From M3007 sp041741155 (lineage in GTDB: Bacteria > Bacteroidota > Bacteroidia > Chitinophagales > Saprospiraceae), in the NCBI GenBank assembly GCA_041741155.1, contig JBGSKO010000179.1, positions 1-15,744 on the forward strand: a DNA stretch of 15,744 bases, read 5' to 3'. Positions 1 to 7,461 of the stretch are shown here, piece by piece. The notes below the pieces were generated by a model. It was not told the origin of the DNA and made no database searches. It saw only the letters and a list, made by a program, of their open reading frames with translations. The position numbers were made by a program, and so were the translations under genes. Every line of letters begins with the position of its first letter. The stretch's first letter is position 1.

Positions 1-56
1 GAGGGGGTTGAGATGCGCATCTCAACCCCCTCAACTATCTCAACCATCTCAACTTA
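1..56. repeat. Perfect 32-base palindrome joined to a 9-base tandem repeat
   Basis: Bases 1-32 are a perfect palindrome (16-base arms, centre ATGCGCAT). Its right arm runs into four tandem 9-base units that all begin CTCAAC, at 21-29, 30-38, 39-47 and 48-56. The left arm carries one inverted copy of the same unit. The block ends two bases before the stop codon of the minus-strand DUF721-like gene, so its transcript would fold here. A transcription terminator or an mRNA-stabilising hairpin is the likely role, but no T-run is visible because the window begins at base 1. It may continue outside the window. Confidence 0.6.
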
Positions 57-58
57 TT

Positions 59-349
59 TCATCGAATCACTACATCTTTCACATACTCCTCCCCCATTTC
101 CTCGTTGAGGAGGTCTTTTATTTTGTCTTTGGCATACGAAAGTTCATGCTTGAGCGGGGCGGACAAGATGGTTAGATACAGCACGTTTCTGCGTACCTGA
201 ATATCAGACGTGTAGGTAGAGATGGTTTTCCCCATCAGTTTTCCCCAGAGCGTTTTTACGCGTGTTTCATTGAGCCGTGGCTCAAGCCGATACTCCTGGA
301 GCATAGCCTGCATGGCCTCTTGCAGGGAAAGTTCGTTTTTCTTTTTCAT
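59..349 (-). CDS. DUF721 (DciA-like) domain protein
   Basis: This 96-residue protein has the look of the short DUF721 proteins of Bacteroidota: a charged helical N-terminus (about residues 5-45) with a conserved W near residue 35 (VKTLWGKLMG), then a beta-alpha segment (LYLTILSAPLKHELSYAKDKI, roughly 57-77). DUF721 includes DciA, which helps load the replicative helicase; whether this short form does so is inference. Its ATG overlaps the TGA of the upstream transporter gene as ATGA, which suggests translational coupling. Bacteroidota DUF721 genes are often near recF, so the transporter partner is a little unusual. The palindromic repeat at 1-56 follows directly. Confidence 0.75.
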   Translation of the reverse strand: MKKKNELSLQEAMQAMLQEYRLEPRLNETRVKTLWGKLMGKTISTYTSDIQVRRNVLYLTILSAPLKHELSYAKDKIKDLLNEEMGEEYVKDVVIR

Positions 350-1617
350 GCTGTGTCTGTTTTGCTTTTGCTCAAGCGGAGGCTAATGTACGCCAGCCAG
401 CCGAAAAACATCATGATCCCCGCCGCTAAAATCGGGTAAGAACCATTCAGGCTGTTCAGGTACCCGGCGAGCACCGGCGGCACCATCTGTCCGACAGAAA
501 TCATGCTCTGGTTGATGCCCAATATTTCGCCCTGTTCCCTGGCGCCGGCTTGCGCGCTGACCACTGCGGTCAGGTTTGGCGCCGTGATGCCTTGAAAAAT
601 GGCGATGAAAGGATTTACCCAAAGAATATTCCAGGGAGTGGTGGGCAGCAACACCATCGGAATGGCAATACTGAGCAAAAGGATGGAGTACTTCAGCACC
701 TGCTGAGACGATACTTTCCGGGACAGGCGCCGCACAATCACCCCTTGCGTGAATACCAACCAGAGGCCTACCCAGGCGAAAATGAGCCCTATATCTTTTT
801 CCAACAGGCCAAAGCGTTGCATCAGATATACCGAAAAAAACTGGGTAAAAAAGGAAAAGCCCAGCGAAAGCAACAGGGATACCCGGAAAATGCCGCGCAG
901 GTTCGGCGATACAAATGCCTTGCGGATATTCGCAAACCCGGTAAACAAATTGATCGCTGTCTCCCGACGCTTTTTCAGGGTTTCGGGAAAAAACTTCCAG
1001 AGCAACAGGATATTGACAAATGTCAGCAGAGCTGTAAACCAGAACGGTGTGGAGTGGTCAAACCACGAAACCACCCTGCTGTCGGCCAAAACACCCCCAA
1101 GCGCCGGACCGAGGATAAAGCCCAGGCCGAAAGCAATGCCCACCAGCCCGAAATACTTGGGGCGTGTCTCCGGGCGGTCCACCGTGAGGTCCGAAATAGC
1201 CGAATAGACGATGCTAATATTGCCCCCGGTAAAGCCCGGCAGTGCCCGGCTCAGGAAGAGCAGGGGCAGGTTTTGAATAAGGATAGCCCAGCCGAACAGC
1301 AAATAGCCCACCATCGTACCAATGAGCGACACCACCAGCATCGGGCGGCGACCATAGCGGTCCGATAAAGCGCCCAGCACCGGCGCACCGAAAAATTGCA
1401 TAAAGGGGTAAATCGCGATCAGGTACCCGTAAAGCACCGAGCGCTCCGCCGCACTGGTATCGGCCGGCAAAAAACTGGTACCGGCAGAAACGAACAGCGC
1501 CGGAAGTACGGGAATGATGATCCCGACCCCAAGCATATCCAGAAAAACCGTTAAAAAAACAGGCAGTAGCGGCGAGCGCAGACCTCCGCGCGGCGCGTCT
1601 TGTTCTTTGGAAAACAT
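346..1617 (-). CDS. MFS transporter, TetA/multidrug-efflux (DHA1) type
   Basis: This is a 423-residue inner-membrane carrier with about 12 hydrophobic segments. The first segment carries DMLGVGIIIPVLPALF, as in TetA-type drug:proton antiporters. The loop between segments 2 and 3 carries the MFS motif A, GALSDRYGRRPML. A cytoplasmic basic stretch (KKRRE) divides the two halves. The frame stays open to a GTG at 1653, which would add 12 residues (a polar, basic stretch). The ATG at 1617 is preferred because it leaves a short cytoplasmic tail before the first membrane segment, but GTG 1653 is possible. The substrate cannot be told from sequence. It is the first gene of a two-gene unit with the DUF721 gene through an ATGA overlap, and is divergent from the phosphorylase gene. 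Confidence 0.85.
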   Translation of the reverse strand: MFSKEQDAPRGGLRSPLLPVFLTVFLDMLGVGIIIPVLPALFVSAGTSFLPADTSAAERSVLYGYLIAIYPFMQFFGAPVLGALSDRYGRRPMLVVSLIGTMVGYLLFGWAILIQNLPLLFLSRALPGFTGGNISIVYSAISDLTVDRPETRPKYFGLVGIAFGLGFILGPALGGVLADSRVVSWFDHSTPFWFTALLTFVNILLLWKFFPETLKKRRETAINLFTGFANIRKAFVSPNLRGIFRVSLLLSLGFSFFTQFFSVYLMQRFGLLEKDIGLIFAWVGLWLVFTQGVIVRRLSRKVSSQQVLKYSILLLSIAIPMVLLPTTPWNILWVNPFIAIFQGITAPNLTAVVSAQAGAREQGEILGINQSMISVGQMVPPVLAGYLNSLNGSYPILAAGIMMFFGWLAYISLRLSKSKTDTA

Positions 1618-1711
1618 GGTGCAAAGGAACGATGAATCGCGCCGTATTTTCACGGCGAAAATAAAATAGTAGTGGACTCCAGACGGGAACAGATGCCGCC
1701 TAAAGACGTTT

Positions 1712-1719
1712 CATCTTTG
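1712..1719 (+). promoter_or_regulatory. Candidate -7 box for the phosphorylase gene
   Basis: CATCTTTG matches the Bacteroidota -7 box TAnnTTTG except at the first base. It lies 42 bases before the ATG at 1762 and downstream of the GTG at 1672, so it favours the ATG start. No clear -33 TTG was seen at the usual spacing. Confidence 0.35.
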
Positions 1720-1761
1720 TCAAAACTTGGCAAACACCATAAACCGCACAACCCGTACACG

Positions 1762-2640
1762 ATGCAAATCAAAGAATCCGAACTCATCCTCAACAAAGAC
1801 GGCAGTATTTACCACCTGAACCTGCTGCCCGAACAAGTGGCGCCGCTCATCATCACCGTAGGCGATCAGGATCGCGTAGCCAAAGTGAGCCAACATTTTG
1901 ACCGCATCGAGCACCGTGTGCGCAAACGCGAGTTTGTCACCCACACCGGTTGGATCGGCAGCCAGCGGTTGAGCGTCATTTCCTCCGGCATCGGCCCTGA
2001 TAATATTGACATCGTAGTGAATGAGTTGGACGCGCTGTTCAATATTGATTTCCAGACCAGGCAACCCAAGTCCTCCCCCACCCCGCTGACATTTATTCGC
2101 CTCGGTACGGCGGGTGGTTTGCAAGCCGAAGTGCCGGTGGACAGCCTCGTTGCATCTACGGGCGGCATCGGCCTGGACGGGCTATTGCAGTTTTACGAGG
2201 CGCCCGAGCAACAGCAGCACACGGTAGTCGAAGCGCTGCGCAGACACTTCGGTTCGGCTTGGGATTTTCCCGTAGCGCCGTATTTCGCTGCCGCCCATCC
2301 TGGAATGATCAAGCAGTTTTCCGAAGGGTTTTACCAGGGTTACACGGCCACAAACCCGGGTTTTTACGGCCCGCAGGGCCGCCAATTGCGCGCACCTGTG
2401 CGCCTGCCGGACTACCTCGACCGCTTACAGCAATTTGAGTACGACGGTACCAAAATCCTGAACCTCGAAATGGAAACGGCGGCACTGTTCGGTCTCAGCC
2501 ATTTACTTGGCCACCGCGCCATTTCCCTGAGCGCCGTAATCGCCAACCGGGCGCTGGGGCTGTTTAGCAGGGATACCGGTAAGGCTGTCGCCAATTTGAT
2601 TCGGGCGACGCTGGAGGCATTAACCACAAAAAGCGCTTAA
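1762..2640 (+). CDS. Nucleoside (uridine) phosphorylase family protein
   Basis: This 292-residue enzyme belongs to the PNP/UDP phosphorylase family, which cleaves nucleosides with phosphate to give a free base and (deoxy)ribose-1-phosphate in pyrimidine or purine salvage. Visible motifs are the phosphate loop GDQDR (34-38; the family usually has GDPxR), SSGIGPDN (74-81), RLGTAGG (113-119) and the ribose-binding E-M-E triad at 236-238. The N-terminus SELILNKDGSIYHLNLLPE is typical of Bacteroidota uridine phosphorylases. The longest frame starts at GTG 1672, but the first 30 residues are low-complexity polar sequence and a promoter-like box lies inside them, so ATG 1762 is chosen. Uridine is the likely substrate. 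The Q in place of the usual P in the phosphate loop is a mild oddity. Confidence 0.85.
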   Translation: MQIKESELILNKDGSIYHLNLLPEQVAPLIITVGDQDRVAKVSQHFDRIEHRVRKREFVTHTGWIGSQRLSVISSGIGPDNIDIVVNELDALFNIDFQTRQPKSSPTPLTFIRLGTAGGLQAEVPVDSLVASTGGIGLDGLLQFYEAPEQQQHTVVEALRRHFGSAWDFPVAPYFAAAHPGMIKQFSEGFYQGYTATNPGFYGPQGRQLRAPVRLPDYLDRLQQFEYDGTKILNLEMETAALFGLSHLLGHRAISLSAVIANRALGLFSRDTGKAVANLIRATLEALTTKSA

Positions 2641-2681
2641 AAACACGTCTCACGCACTAAAATGAGGGCAAAACTGCACCT

Positions 2682-4241
2682 ATGCGCAAACACTTCCTTG
2701 GCCTACTTTGGCTGATTGGCTTGGCAACTGCTCTCCCTGCTGAAGAACTTATAACACTACCCATCCTTGCCCTTATCGTCCAAAGCGATGAGATCTGGGA
2801 AGCCGAACCGCTTCACCCCGATTCGACGCTGGTGTTCTCGGAAAAAAAACAGTACAATGAGGTTAGGTGGCTACGGGTACGCCTCACCGAAATATACCGC
2901 AGCCAACTATTCCGCACTGGCGACACCGTGTGGGTCAGTATCGGCAGCATCTACGACGGTGCCTTCGATGGTTCCCGCAGCATATCAAATGCCATCAGCC
3001 GCCTGCTTCTGTTTTGTCGGGGCAGCACGGCAGAACAATACCGCCTATGGTATGAAGAGCCGCCTGTACATGATCAACCTGTTTTCGCCGACCTGTCCCT
3101 TTCCGGCATTCGCCTGCTTGACCACCAGCAGAACGTTCACTATCCGCTCCAACTGGAAAACCCGGGAAATTTCCAGTTTATTCGCTCCGAAAAAGCCCGG
3201 TGGGCCGATTTACTGATCCAGACACAACGCGATATCCGCCGGGTGGACACTTTGTTTGCCATTCGGGCCATCGAAAATCCTGTCGAACAAAACGATGCGC
3301 TCTTCGCATGGATCAAGCGCCATACCGACGAGTTGGGGGAGGAGCATTCTTCAGACAATTGGTATTGGTACCGCGACTTGTCCTTTGTCTGGATTTTGTG
3401 CAATGGCATCACGGAACAAGCCTGGGAGGCGATAGTGTTGTACCATCATATTTTCCCAACAGAGGTATTGAAACGAGTAGAATGGCCGTACGTTGGCGAA
3501 TTGCCCGAGCCCTTCTGCGATGCGGGCAGTTTGTTTTTTTTGATGGAAAAAATCAAACTGCGCGATCTGGCTACAGACTTGCACCGTGCTGCTTTGCAAA
3601 ATTTCAGCAGTGCTTGCCGGAACACTGAATTGCCGGACAGCGCCCGTACAGCCCTGTTTCGAGACATTACCGAAGTTTACTCCTGGATTGAGATGCCCTT
3701 GCGCGGAACGGTTGTTGATGCTGCAGCTTCGCTGGCGGTAAATAAGGAAAGGCAACTAATCCCTGGAGCCTTGTCGTTTTTCACCAATGCCCGAAGTGCC
3801 GCCCCACCGGGTGACTTACGCAATGCCTTGTCTGAAATTGTCGTCCGCCACTGTTCCGCCAATGCGTGGGAAGCCATTTCCGGCAACCAGGGCCAGGTGC
3901 TGATTAGAATGAACGGCTTTTATTACGACAGTCTAAAACAGCACATTCGTTTCCATTTCCTCCAGCAGTTCGGCGTCGAAAACCTGTACGAACAGCCCAT
4001 CCTGGAGTGGTATCAAATGGACGAAAAGGGCCGTCCTATAAACCGACGCGAGCAGCCCTTGCCTATTTATTACCCAAAAATTGATTGGGCGAATGGCTCC
4101 CTGCGCTATTCCGGTGCGGCCAGTGTGGAACTGTTCGTCGGAGACGCACCTCGTGGCACATGGTACTTTCGGACAAAAGGGACAGCAGGACGGGAACAGC
4201 AGTTTGGATGGACATCAGATCTGGTTGTCTTTGAATGGTAG
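2682..4241 (+). CDS. Large exported protein of unknown function
   Basis: I do not recognise this 519-residue protein. It begins with a Sec signal peptide (MRKHF, then a hydrophobic core, likely cleaved after ALPAEE near residue 20-22). Residues about 25-155 look like a beta-rich domain (TLVFSEKKQ, DTVWVSIGSIYDGAF, SRLLLFCRG). Residues about 160-375 are mostly helical with many W, R and E residues. Residues about 400-519 look beta-rich again and end in an aromatic-rich segment (GTWYFRTKG, WTSDLVVFEW). There is no T9SS sorting domain, lipobox or transmembrane anchor, so it is probably periplasmic. The gene lies 41 bases after the phosphorylase gene and could be cotranscribed with it. GC of one sampled line is 53%. 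It faces the Rpn gene with no clear terminator between them. Confidence 0.7.
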   Translation: MRKHFLGLLWLIGLATALPAEELITLPILALIVQSDEIWEAEPLHPDSTLVFSEKKQYNEVRWLRVRLTEIYRSQLFRTGDTVWVSIGSIYDGAFDGSRSISNAISRLLLFCRGSTAEQYRLWYEEPPVHDQPVFADLSLSGIRLLDHQQNVHYPLQLENPGNFQFIRSEKARWADLLIQTQRDIRRVDTLFAIRAIENPVEQNDALFAWIKRHTDELGEEHSSDNWYWYRDLSFVWILCNGITEQAWEAIVLYHHIFPTEVLKRVEWPYVGELPEPFCDAGSLFFLMEKIKLRDLATDLHRAALQNFSSACRNTELPDSARTALFRDITEVYSWIEMPLRGTVVDAAASLAVNKERQLIPGALSFFTNARSAAPPGDLRNALSEIVVRHCSANAWEAISGNQGQVLIRMNGFYYDSLKQHIRFHFLQQFGVENLYEQPILEWYQMDEKGRPINRREQPLPIYYPKIDWANGSLRYSGAASVELFVGDAPRGTWYFRTKGTAGREQQFGWTSDLVVFEW

Positions 4242-4326
4242 AATATTAGAGTTTGGGCTATTTGTGCGCCATTATTATGCCGTTGAAGTTGGCTGATCAA
4301 GAACTACGAGGAAAAATTTATGCCGG

Positions 4327-5274
4327 TTAACCCTGTTTAAGCAGGATGATCCGTAGATTCTGTATTATACCTACCGGGAGGTCAAATGCATCTGCTACCT
4401 GACGATCCGTCCAGTTCGGGTTCTTTTTCAAAAAAGCAACGAGCAATTTTTCCATGCCTTTTTCCATGCCTTTTTCAAAACCCTCATCAACAAATTGCTC
4501 GTATGCAGATTTGGCTTTGAGTTCCTCTAGTGGCGGCAAGGTTTCTACAAGTTCCATAATATCTTGTTTATTAAGTGGCGAAACAATTTGTATATATAAA
4601 AATGTCGCAAGAAAAAGATCAGACAGCACCTCCTCGGATAGGCTTTCATGGACAAAAATAAGCACTTCGCGGAAATGATGCCGGATGAATTCGTTCTCCC
4701 GAACATGTTTGAAAGCGAGTAGTATATTTCGCAATAGCACGGCGTCCTGCATATTCCTGATTTCTGAATCAAGCATTGCCTGAACGTTTATCTTGACTAT
4801 ATCGAAGTGCGGAATGTAGCCAGATAAAACCGCAGGCACTGCCCCATACTGTTCATGCAACGGACTTAAATCCCAGGGAGCCGCACCGTGGTAAAACAAG
4901 ATCGGGATGGAGAGCGTAAACCGAGGTCGCTGCTGGCTAATATCTTCGTCCTGCACGCCACGTATGTAATTGCCCAGTTGCACGTAAATACGGCGCCCTG
5001 TGCTGCCACTTTTGTGCTCAAGCAGGAGGCAAATTCTCACCGGTTCGGCCTGATAGGTTTCGCAAGTGTACACCAGATCAGAAAAAAACTCGCGAAGTTC
5101 ATCAGAAAGATAACTCTCCGAAGCCAGTTGCAGGGTTGATAAATTCAACACCGCGACTTGTTCTTGTGGTAGGAACTGCCGCACCAATTCGATGGTCACA
5201 GGCAGTACTTTGAACACCTGCTCGAAGTAGGCGTCGTGCGGACGTTCGCGGGAAATATCAAAGGGTATTTTCAT
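4327..5274 (-). CDS. Rpn family PD-(D/E)XK nuclease / putative transposase
   Basis: This is a 315-residue member of the Rpn/transposase_31 family: recombination-promoting DNA nucleases of the PD-(D/E)XK fold. The N-terminal HDAYF (13-17) is typical. The catalytic pattern is D66 (FFSDLVY) then E86-x-K88 (LLLEHKS), and IPILFYHG is the usual following strand. The tail has a short EKGM repeat (MEKGMEKGMEKL) and a helix-turn-helix-like end (WTDRQVADAFDLP). The frame is open upstream to 5463, but a TATGTTTG promoter box at 5299-5306 lies inside that extension, so the ATG at 5274 is chosen. The gene is AT-rich (a sampled line, 4561-4620, has 16 G+C of 60) compared with about 60% in miaB, which suggests horizontal gain. 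The length is normal for the family, with no sign of decay. Confidence 0.88.
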   Translation of the reverse strand: MKIPFDISRERPHDAYFEQVFKVLPVTIELVRQFLPQEQVAVLNLSTLQLASESYLSDELREFFSDLVYTCETYQAEPVRICLLLEHKSGSTGRRIYVQLGNYIRGVQDEDISQQRPRFTLSIPILFYHGAAPWDLSPLHEQYGAVPAVLSGYIPHFDIVKINVQAMLDSEIRNMQDAVLLRNILLAFKHVRENEFIRHHFREVLIFVHESLSEEVLSDLFLATFLYIQIVSPLNKQDIMELVETLPPLEELKAKSAYEQFVDEGFEKGMEKGMEKLLVAFLKKNPNWTDRQVADAFDLPVGIIQNLRIILLKQG

Positions 5275-5298
5275 GGCATGGTCGGCAAAAGGCGCGAA

Positions 5299-5306
5299 CA
5301 AACATA
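5299..5306 (-). promoter_or_regulatory. -7 promoter box of the Rpn gene
   Basis: On the minus strand this reads TATGTTTG, a full match to TAnnTTTG. It ends 24 bases before the chosen ATG at 5274. A TTG lies 15 bases upstream of it, a little closer than usual. Confidence 0.55.
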
Positions 5307-5348
5307 ACATGTGTGGTACTCCAATCCGACACAAGATGGAAAACTGGA

Positions 5349-5373
5349 ACACATTTATAGAAATCAAATGTGT
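5349..5373. repeat. Inverted repeat between the divergent Rpn and miaB promoters
   Basis: ACACATTT (5349-5356) and AAATGTGT (5366-5373) are perfect 8-base arms around a 9-base loop. A further CTG/CAG pair sits outside with a 2-base bulge. It lies between two divergent promoters and could be an operator or a hairpin. It has no T-run, so it is not an obvious terminator. Confidence 0.4.
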
Positions 5374-5444
5374 CAGATTTACACCCCATCCTCCTGCACT
5401 AGAACCTGATGTTCTCAAACTACAGAAAATCCACTCCTGCCATT

Positions 5445-5476
5445 TTGTCATTTTCTCCAACAAACACCTACCTTTG
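5445..5476 (+). promoter_or_regulatory. Promoter of miaB
   Basis: TTG (5445-5447), a 21-base spacer, then TACCTTTG (5469-5476) fit the Bacteroidota -33/-7 promoter. The -7 box ends 24 bases before the miaB ATG at 5501. Confidence 0.7.
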
Positions 5477-5500
5477 CCGCCTCAAATCGAAGTATAAAAT

Positions 5501-6934
5501 ATGTACGACAACAATCCGACTCTGGAAGGAATAAAAACCATAGACGAAGCGAAGCAAGGAAACGTGCTGTTCAAGGAACATTGGCAGGACACGAGCACAC
5601 CCGGCGGGCGGAAATTTTACATCGAAAGCTACGGCTGCCAGATGAATTTCAGCGACTCGGAGATCGTAGCCTCTATCCTCCACGAAGCCGGCTACTCCCC
5701 TACACGCGATGTGGAGGAGAGCGATCTGATTCTCATCAATACCTGCTCCATCCGCGAAAAAGCCGAGGAGACCGTACGCAAGCGTCTTCGTTTTTTTGAA
5801 AGTATCAAAAACCGGCGCCCAGGCACTGTCGTTGGTGTGCTCGGCTGTATGGCGGAGCGCCTGAAAAAGAAATTTCTCGAAGAGGAAAAACTCGTGGACA
5901 TCGTGGTTGGCCCCGATGCCTACCGAGACCTGCCCAACCTCATTGGCGGCGCCGAAGACGGCCAGCGCATGGTAAACGTGCTGCTCAGTCGTGAAGAAAC
6001 CTATGCCGACATCAGTCCCGTGCGCCTGGAAAGCAACGGCATCACGGCGTTCATTTCCATCATGCGCGGTTGCGACAATATGTGCTCGTTCTGCGTGGTG
6101 CCGTTCACCCGCGGCCGCGAGCGCTCCCGTGATCCGTTCAGCATCGTGTCCGAGGCGGCAGGCCTTTTTGAAAACGGCTACCGCGAAGTCACCCTCCTCG
6201 GCCAGAATGTGGACTCCTACAAATGGGAAAACCCAGAAACCGGCGAGCGCGTCAACTTTGCCAATCTACTCGAAATGACGGCTTTGGTACACCCGAAACT
6301 ACGCGTCCGCTTCAGTACCAGCCACCCCAAAGACATGACCGACGATGTGCTGCATGTCATGGCCAAGTACGATAACATCTGCAAGTACATCCACCTGCCG
6401 GTGCAATCGGGCAACAGCCGCATCCTTGAGATGATGAACCGCACCTACGACCGACCCTGGTACGAGGATCGTATCCGCGCTATCCGCCGCATCCTGCCCG
6501 ATGCGACCGTGTCGAGCGACATCATCACGGGGTTCTGCTCCGAAACGGAGGAAGAGCATCAGGATACACTCAGCATTGTCGAATGGGCCAATTTTTCCAT
6601 GTCGTACATGTTTTTCTACTCCGAGCGCCCCGGCACGCTGGCTGCCCGCAAGTTTGCTGATGACATACCGGAGGACGTAAAAAAACGCCGGTTGAACGAG
6701 ATTATCCGCCTGCAAACCGCAGTGAGTTTGCGCCACAACCAGGCCGACATCGGAAAAACTTTCGAGGTACTCATTGAGGGCAACTCCCGCAAATCCGATC
6801 AGGATTTTTGCGGGCGCAACACGCAGAACAAGATGCTGGTGTTTCCGAAAAAACCGGGATTGCAGCCGGGGGATTATGCGCTGGTGCGGGTAAGGGATGT
6901 AACGAGTGCGACACTACTTGGAGAAATCGTTTGA
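5501..6934 (+). CDS. miaB: tRNA-2-methylthio-N6-dimethylallyladenosine synthase MiaB
   Basis: MiaB is a radical SAM enzyme that adds a methylthio group to i6A37 of tRNAs reading UNN codons. At 477 residues it has the usual bacterial length plus a Bacteroidota-type N-terminal extension of about 37 residues. The UPF0004 domain supplies the three cysteines of the auxiliary cluster: C46 (ESYGCQMN), C82 (NTCSIRE) and C116 (LGCMAER). The radical SAM cluster is C191-x3-C195-x2-C198, followed by VPFTRGRERSR, the MiaB-type signature. The TRAM domain occupies about the last 65 residues. The start is supported by a TACCTTTG promoter 24 bases upstream of the ATG. From memory, a sigma-54-type activator often follows miaB in Bacteroidota; here it follows after two inserted small genes. 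Confidence 0.97.
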   Translation: MYDNNPTLEGIKTIDEAKQGNVLFKEHWQDTSTPGGRKFYIESYGCQMNFSDSEIVASILHEAGYSPTRDVEESDLILINTCSIREKAEETVRKRLRFFESIKNRRPGTVVGVLGCMAERLKKKFLEEEKLVDIVVGPDAYRDLPNLIGGAEDGQRMVNVLLSREETYADISPVRLESNGITAFISIMRGCDNMCSFCVVPFTRGRERSRDPFSIVSEAAGLFENGYREVTLLGQNVDSYKWENPETGERVNFANLLEMTALVHPKLRVRFSTSHPKDMTDDVLHVMAKYDNICKYIHLPVQSGNSRILEMMNRTYDRPWYEDRIRAIRRILPDATVSSDIITGFCSETEEEHQDTLSIVEWANFSMSYMFFYSERPGTLAARKFADDIPEDVKKRRLNEIIRLQTAVSLRHNQADIGKTFEVLIEGNSRKSDQDFCGRNTQNKMLVFPKKPGLQPGDYALVRVRDVTSATLLGEIV

Positions 6935-7011
6935 TCTGTTACCCAGATGCCGACGGGAACCAGCTGAGTGAATTGACCTTGGAAGACGTAGAAAACGCAG
7001 CGTCCATTTAA
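6931..7011 (+). other. 26-codon open frame overlapping the miaB stop
   Basis: A TTG at 6931 overlaps the miaB TGA (TTGA), and the frame runs 26 codons to TAA at 7009-7011. The peptide (YPDADGNQLSELTLEDVENA near its middle) has a protein-like make-up, with no rare or odd residues. I do not recognise it. It could be a tiny translated gene coupled to miaB, the tail of a gene lost when the two following genes were inserted, or chance. The frame stays open further upstream only as a shadow of miaB. Confidence 0.3.
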
Positions 7012-7029
7012 CCAAAACCTTAGGCAACC

Positions 7030-7458
7030 ATGACCTTGAAATACCAAGCCGAAATGCAGCAACTGGGGATTGAAAACTGCCCTCCACCGGAGTATGACTA
7101 TAGCCCGCTGACTGCCTTTCGGTTTATTTTCAAAGATTTGGATCACCCAAATAATTTCAAACCTGTTGCCCTGATATTTCCTCAAAGGCTGAATGAATTC
7201 AGAGATTACGCTCAAAAGTGCCAAACATTTGGCTTGTCTATGTTTGCAGAAAAGGAAAAGCGGCATTTTATGCTGCTTCAGAAAAAAACTGCAGGAAGAT
7301 TCTCCAAAACCGTTGGAACTTGCCTGGCTGCGCTGAAATTGGGAGATACAGACGGACTGCATTCCGATCCTTTCGAGCGATCGGATTCGCACATCACCTT
7401 TCACGAGTTTAAGGACACCGATTTGGCCCAATGCATCATTAACGTTGAAAATCTTTGA
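7030..7458 (+). CDS. Small protein of unknown function, first gene of an inserted pair
   Basis: This 142-residue soluble protein has no signal peptide or membrane segment. I do not recognise a named family. Visible blocks are QAEMQQLGIENCPP (about 7-20), an aromatic stretch TAFRFIFKDLDHPNNFKPVAL, and a C-terminal HITFHEFKDTDL. The layout suggests a compact alpha/beta domain. ATG 7030 has no strong ribosome site, as is normal here. The next gene begins 3 bases after its stop, so the two are surely cotranscribed. Base composition is lower in GC than the flanking genes (a sampled line, 7021-7080, has 28 G+C of 60, against 36 in a miaB line). A toxin, antitoxin, immunity or defence role is only a guess. 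Confidence 0.75.
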   Translation: MTLKYQAEMQQLGIENCPPPEYDYSPLTAFRFIFKDLDHPNNFKPVALIFPQRLNEFRDYAQKCQTFGLSMFAEKEKRHFMLLQKKTAGRFSKTVGTCLAALKLGDTDGLHSDPFERSDSHITFHEFKDTDLAQCIINVENL

Positions 7459-7461
7459 GAC

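Noticed and set aside
21..56. Possible CRISPR-like repeat array
   Set aside because: The unit is only 9 bases, with no spacers of constant length and no cas genes nearby.
550..1368. Long plus-strand open frame (272 codons) opposite the MFS gene
   Set aside because: It is antisense to a clear 12-segment transporter, and its product is rich in Q, K, R and P with no domain-like pattern, as expected of a GC-rich shadow frame.
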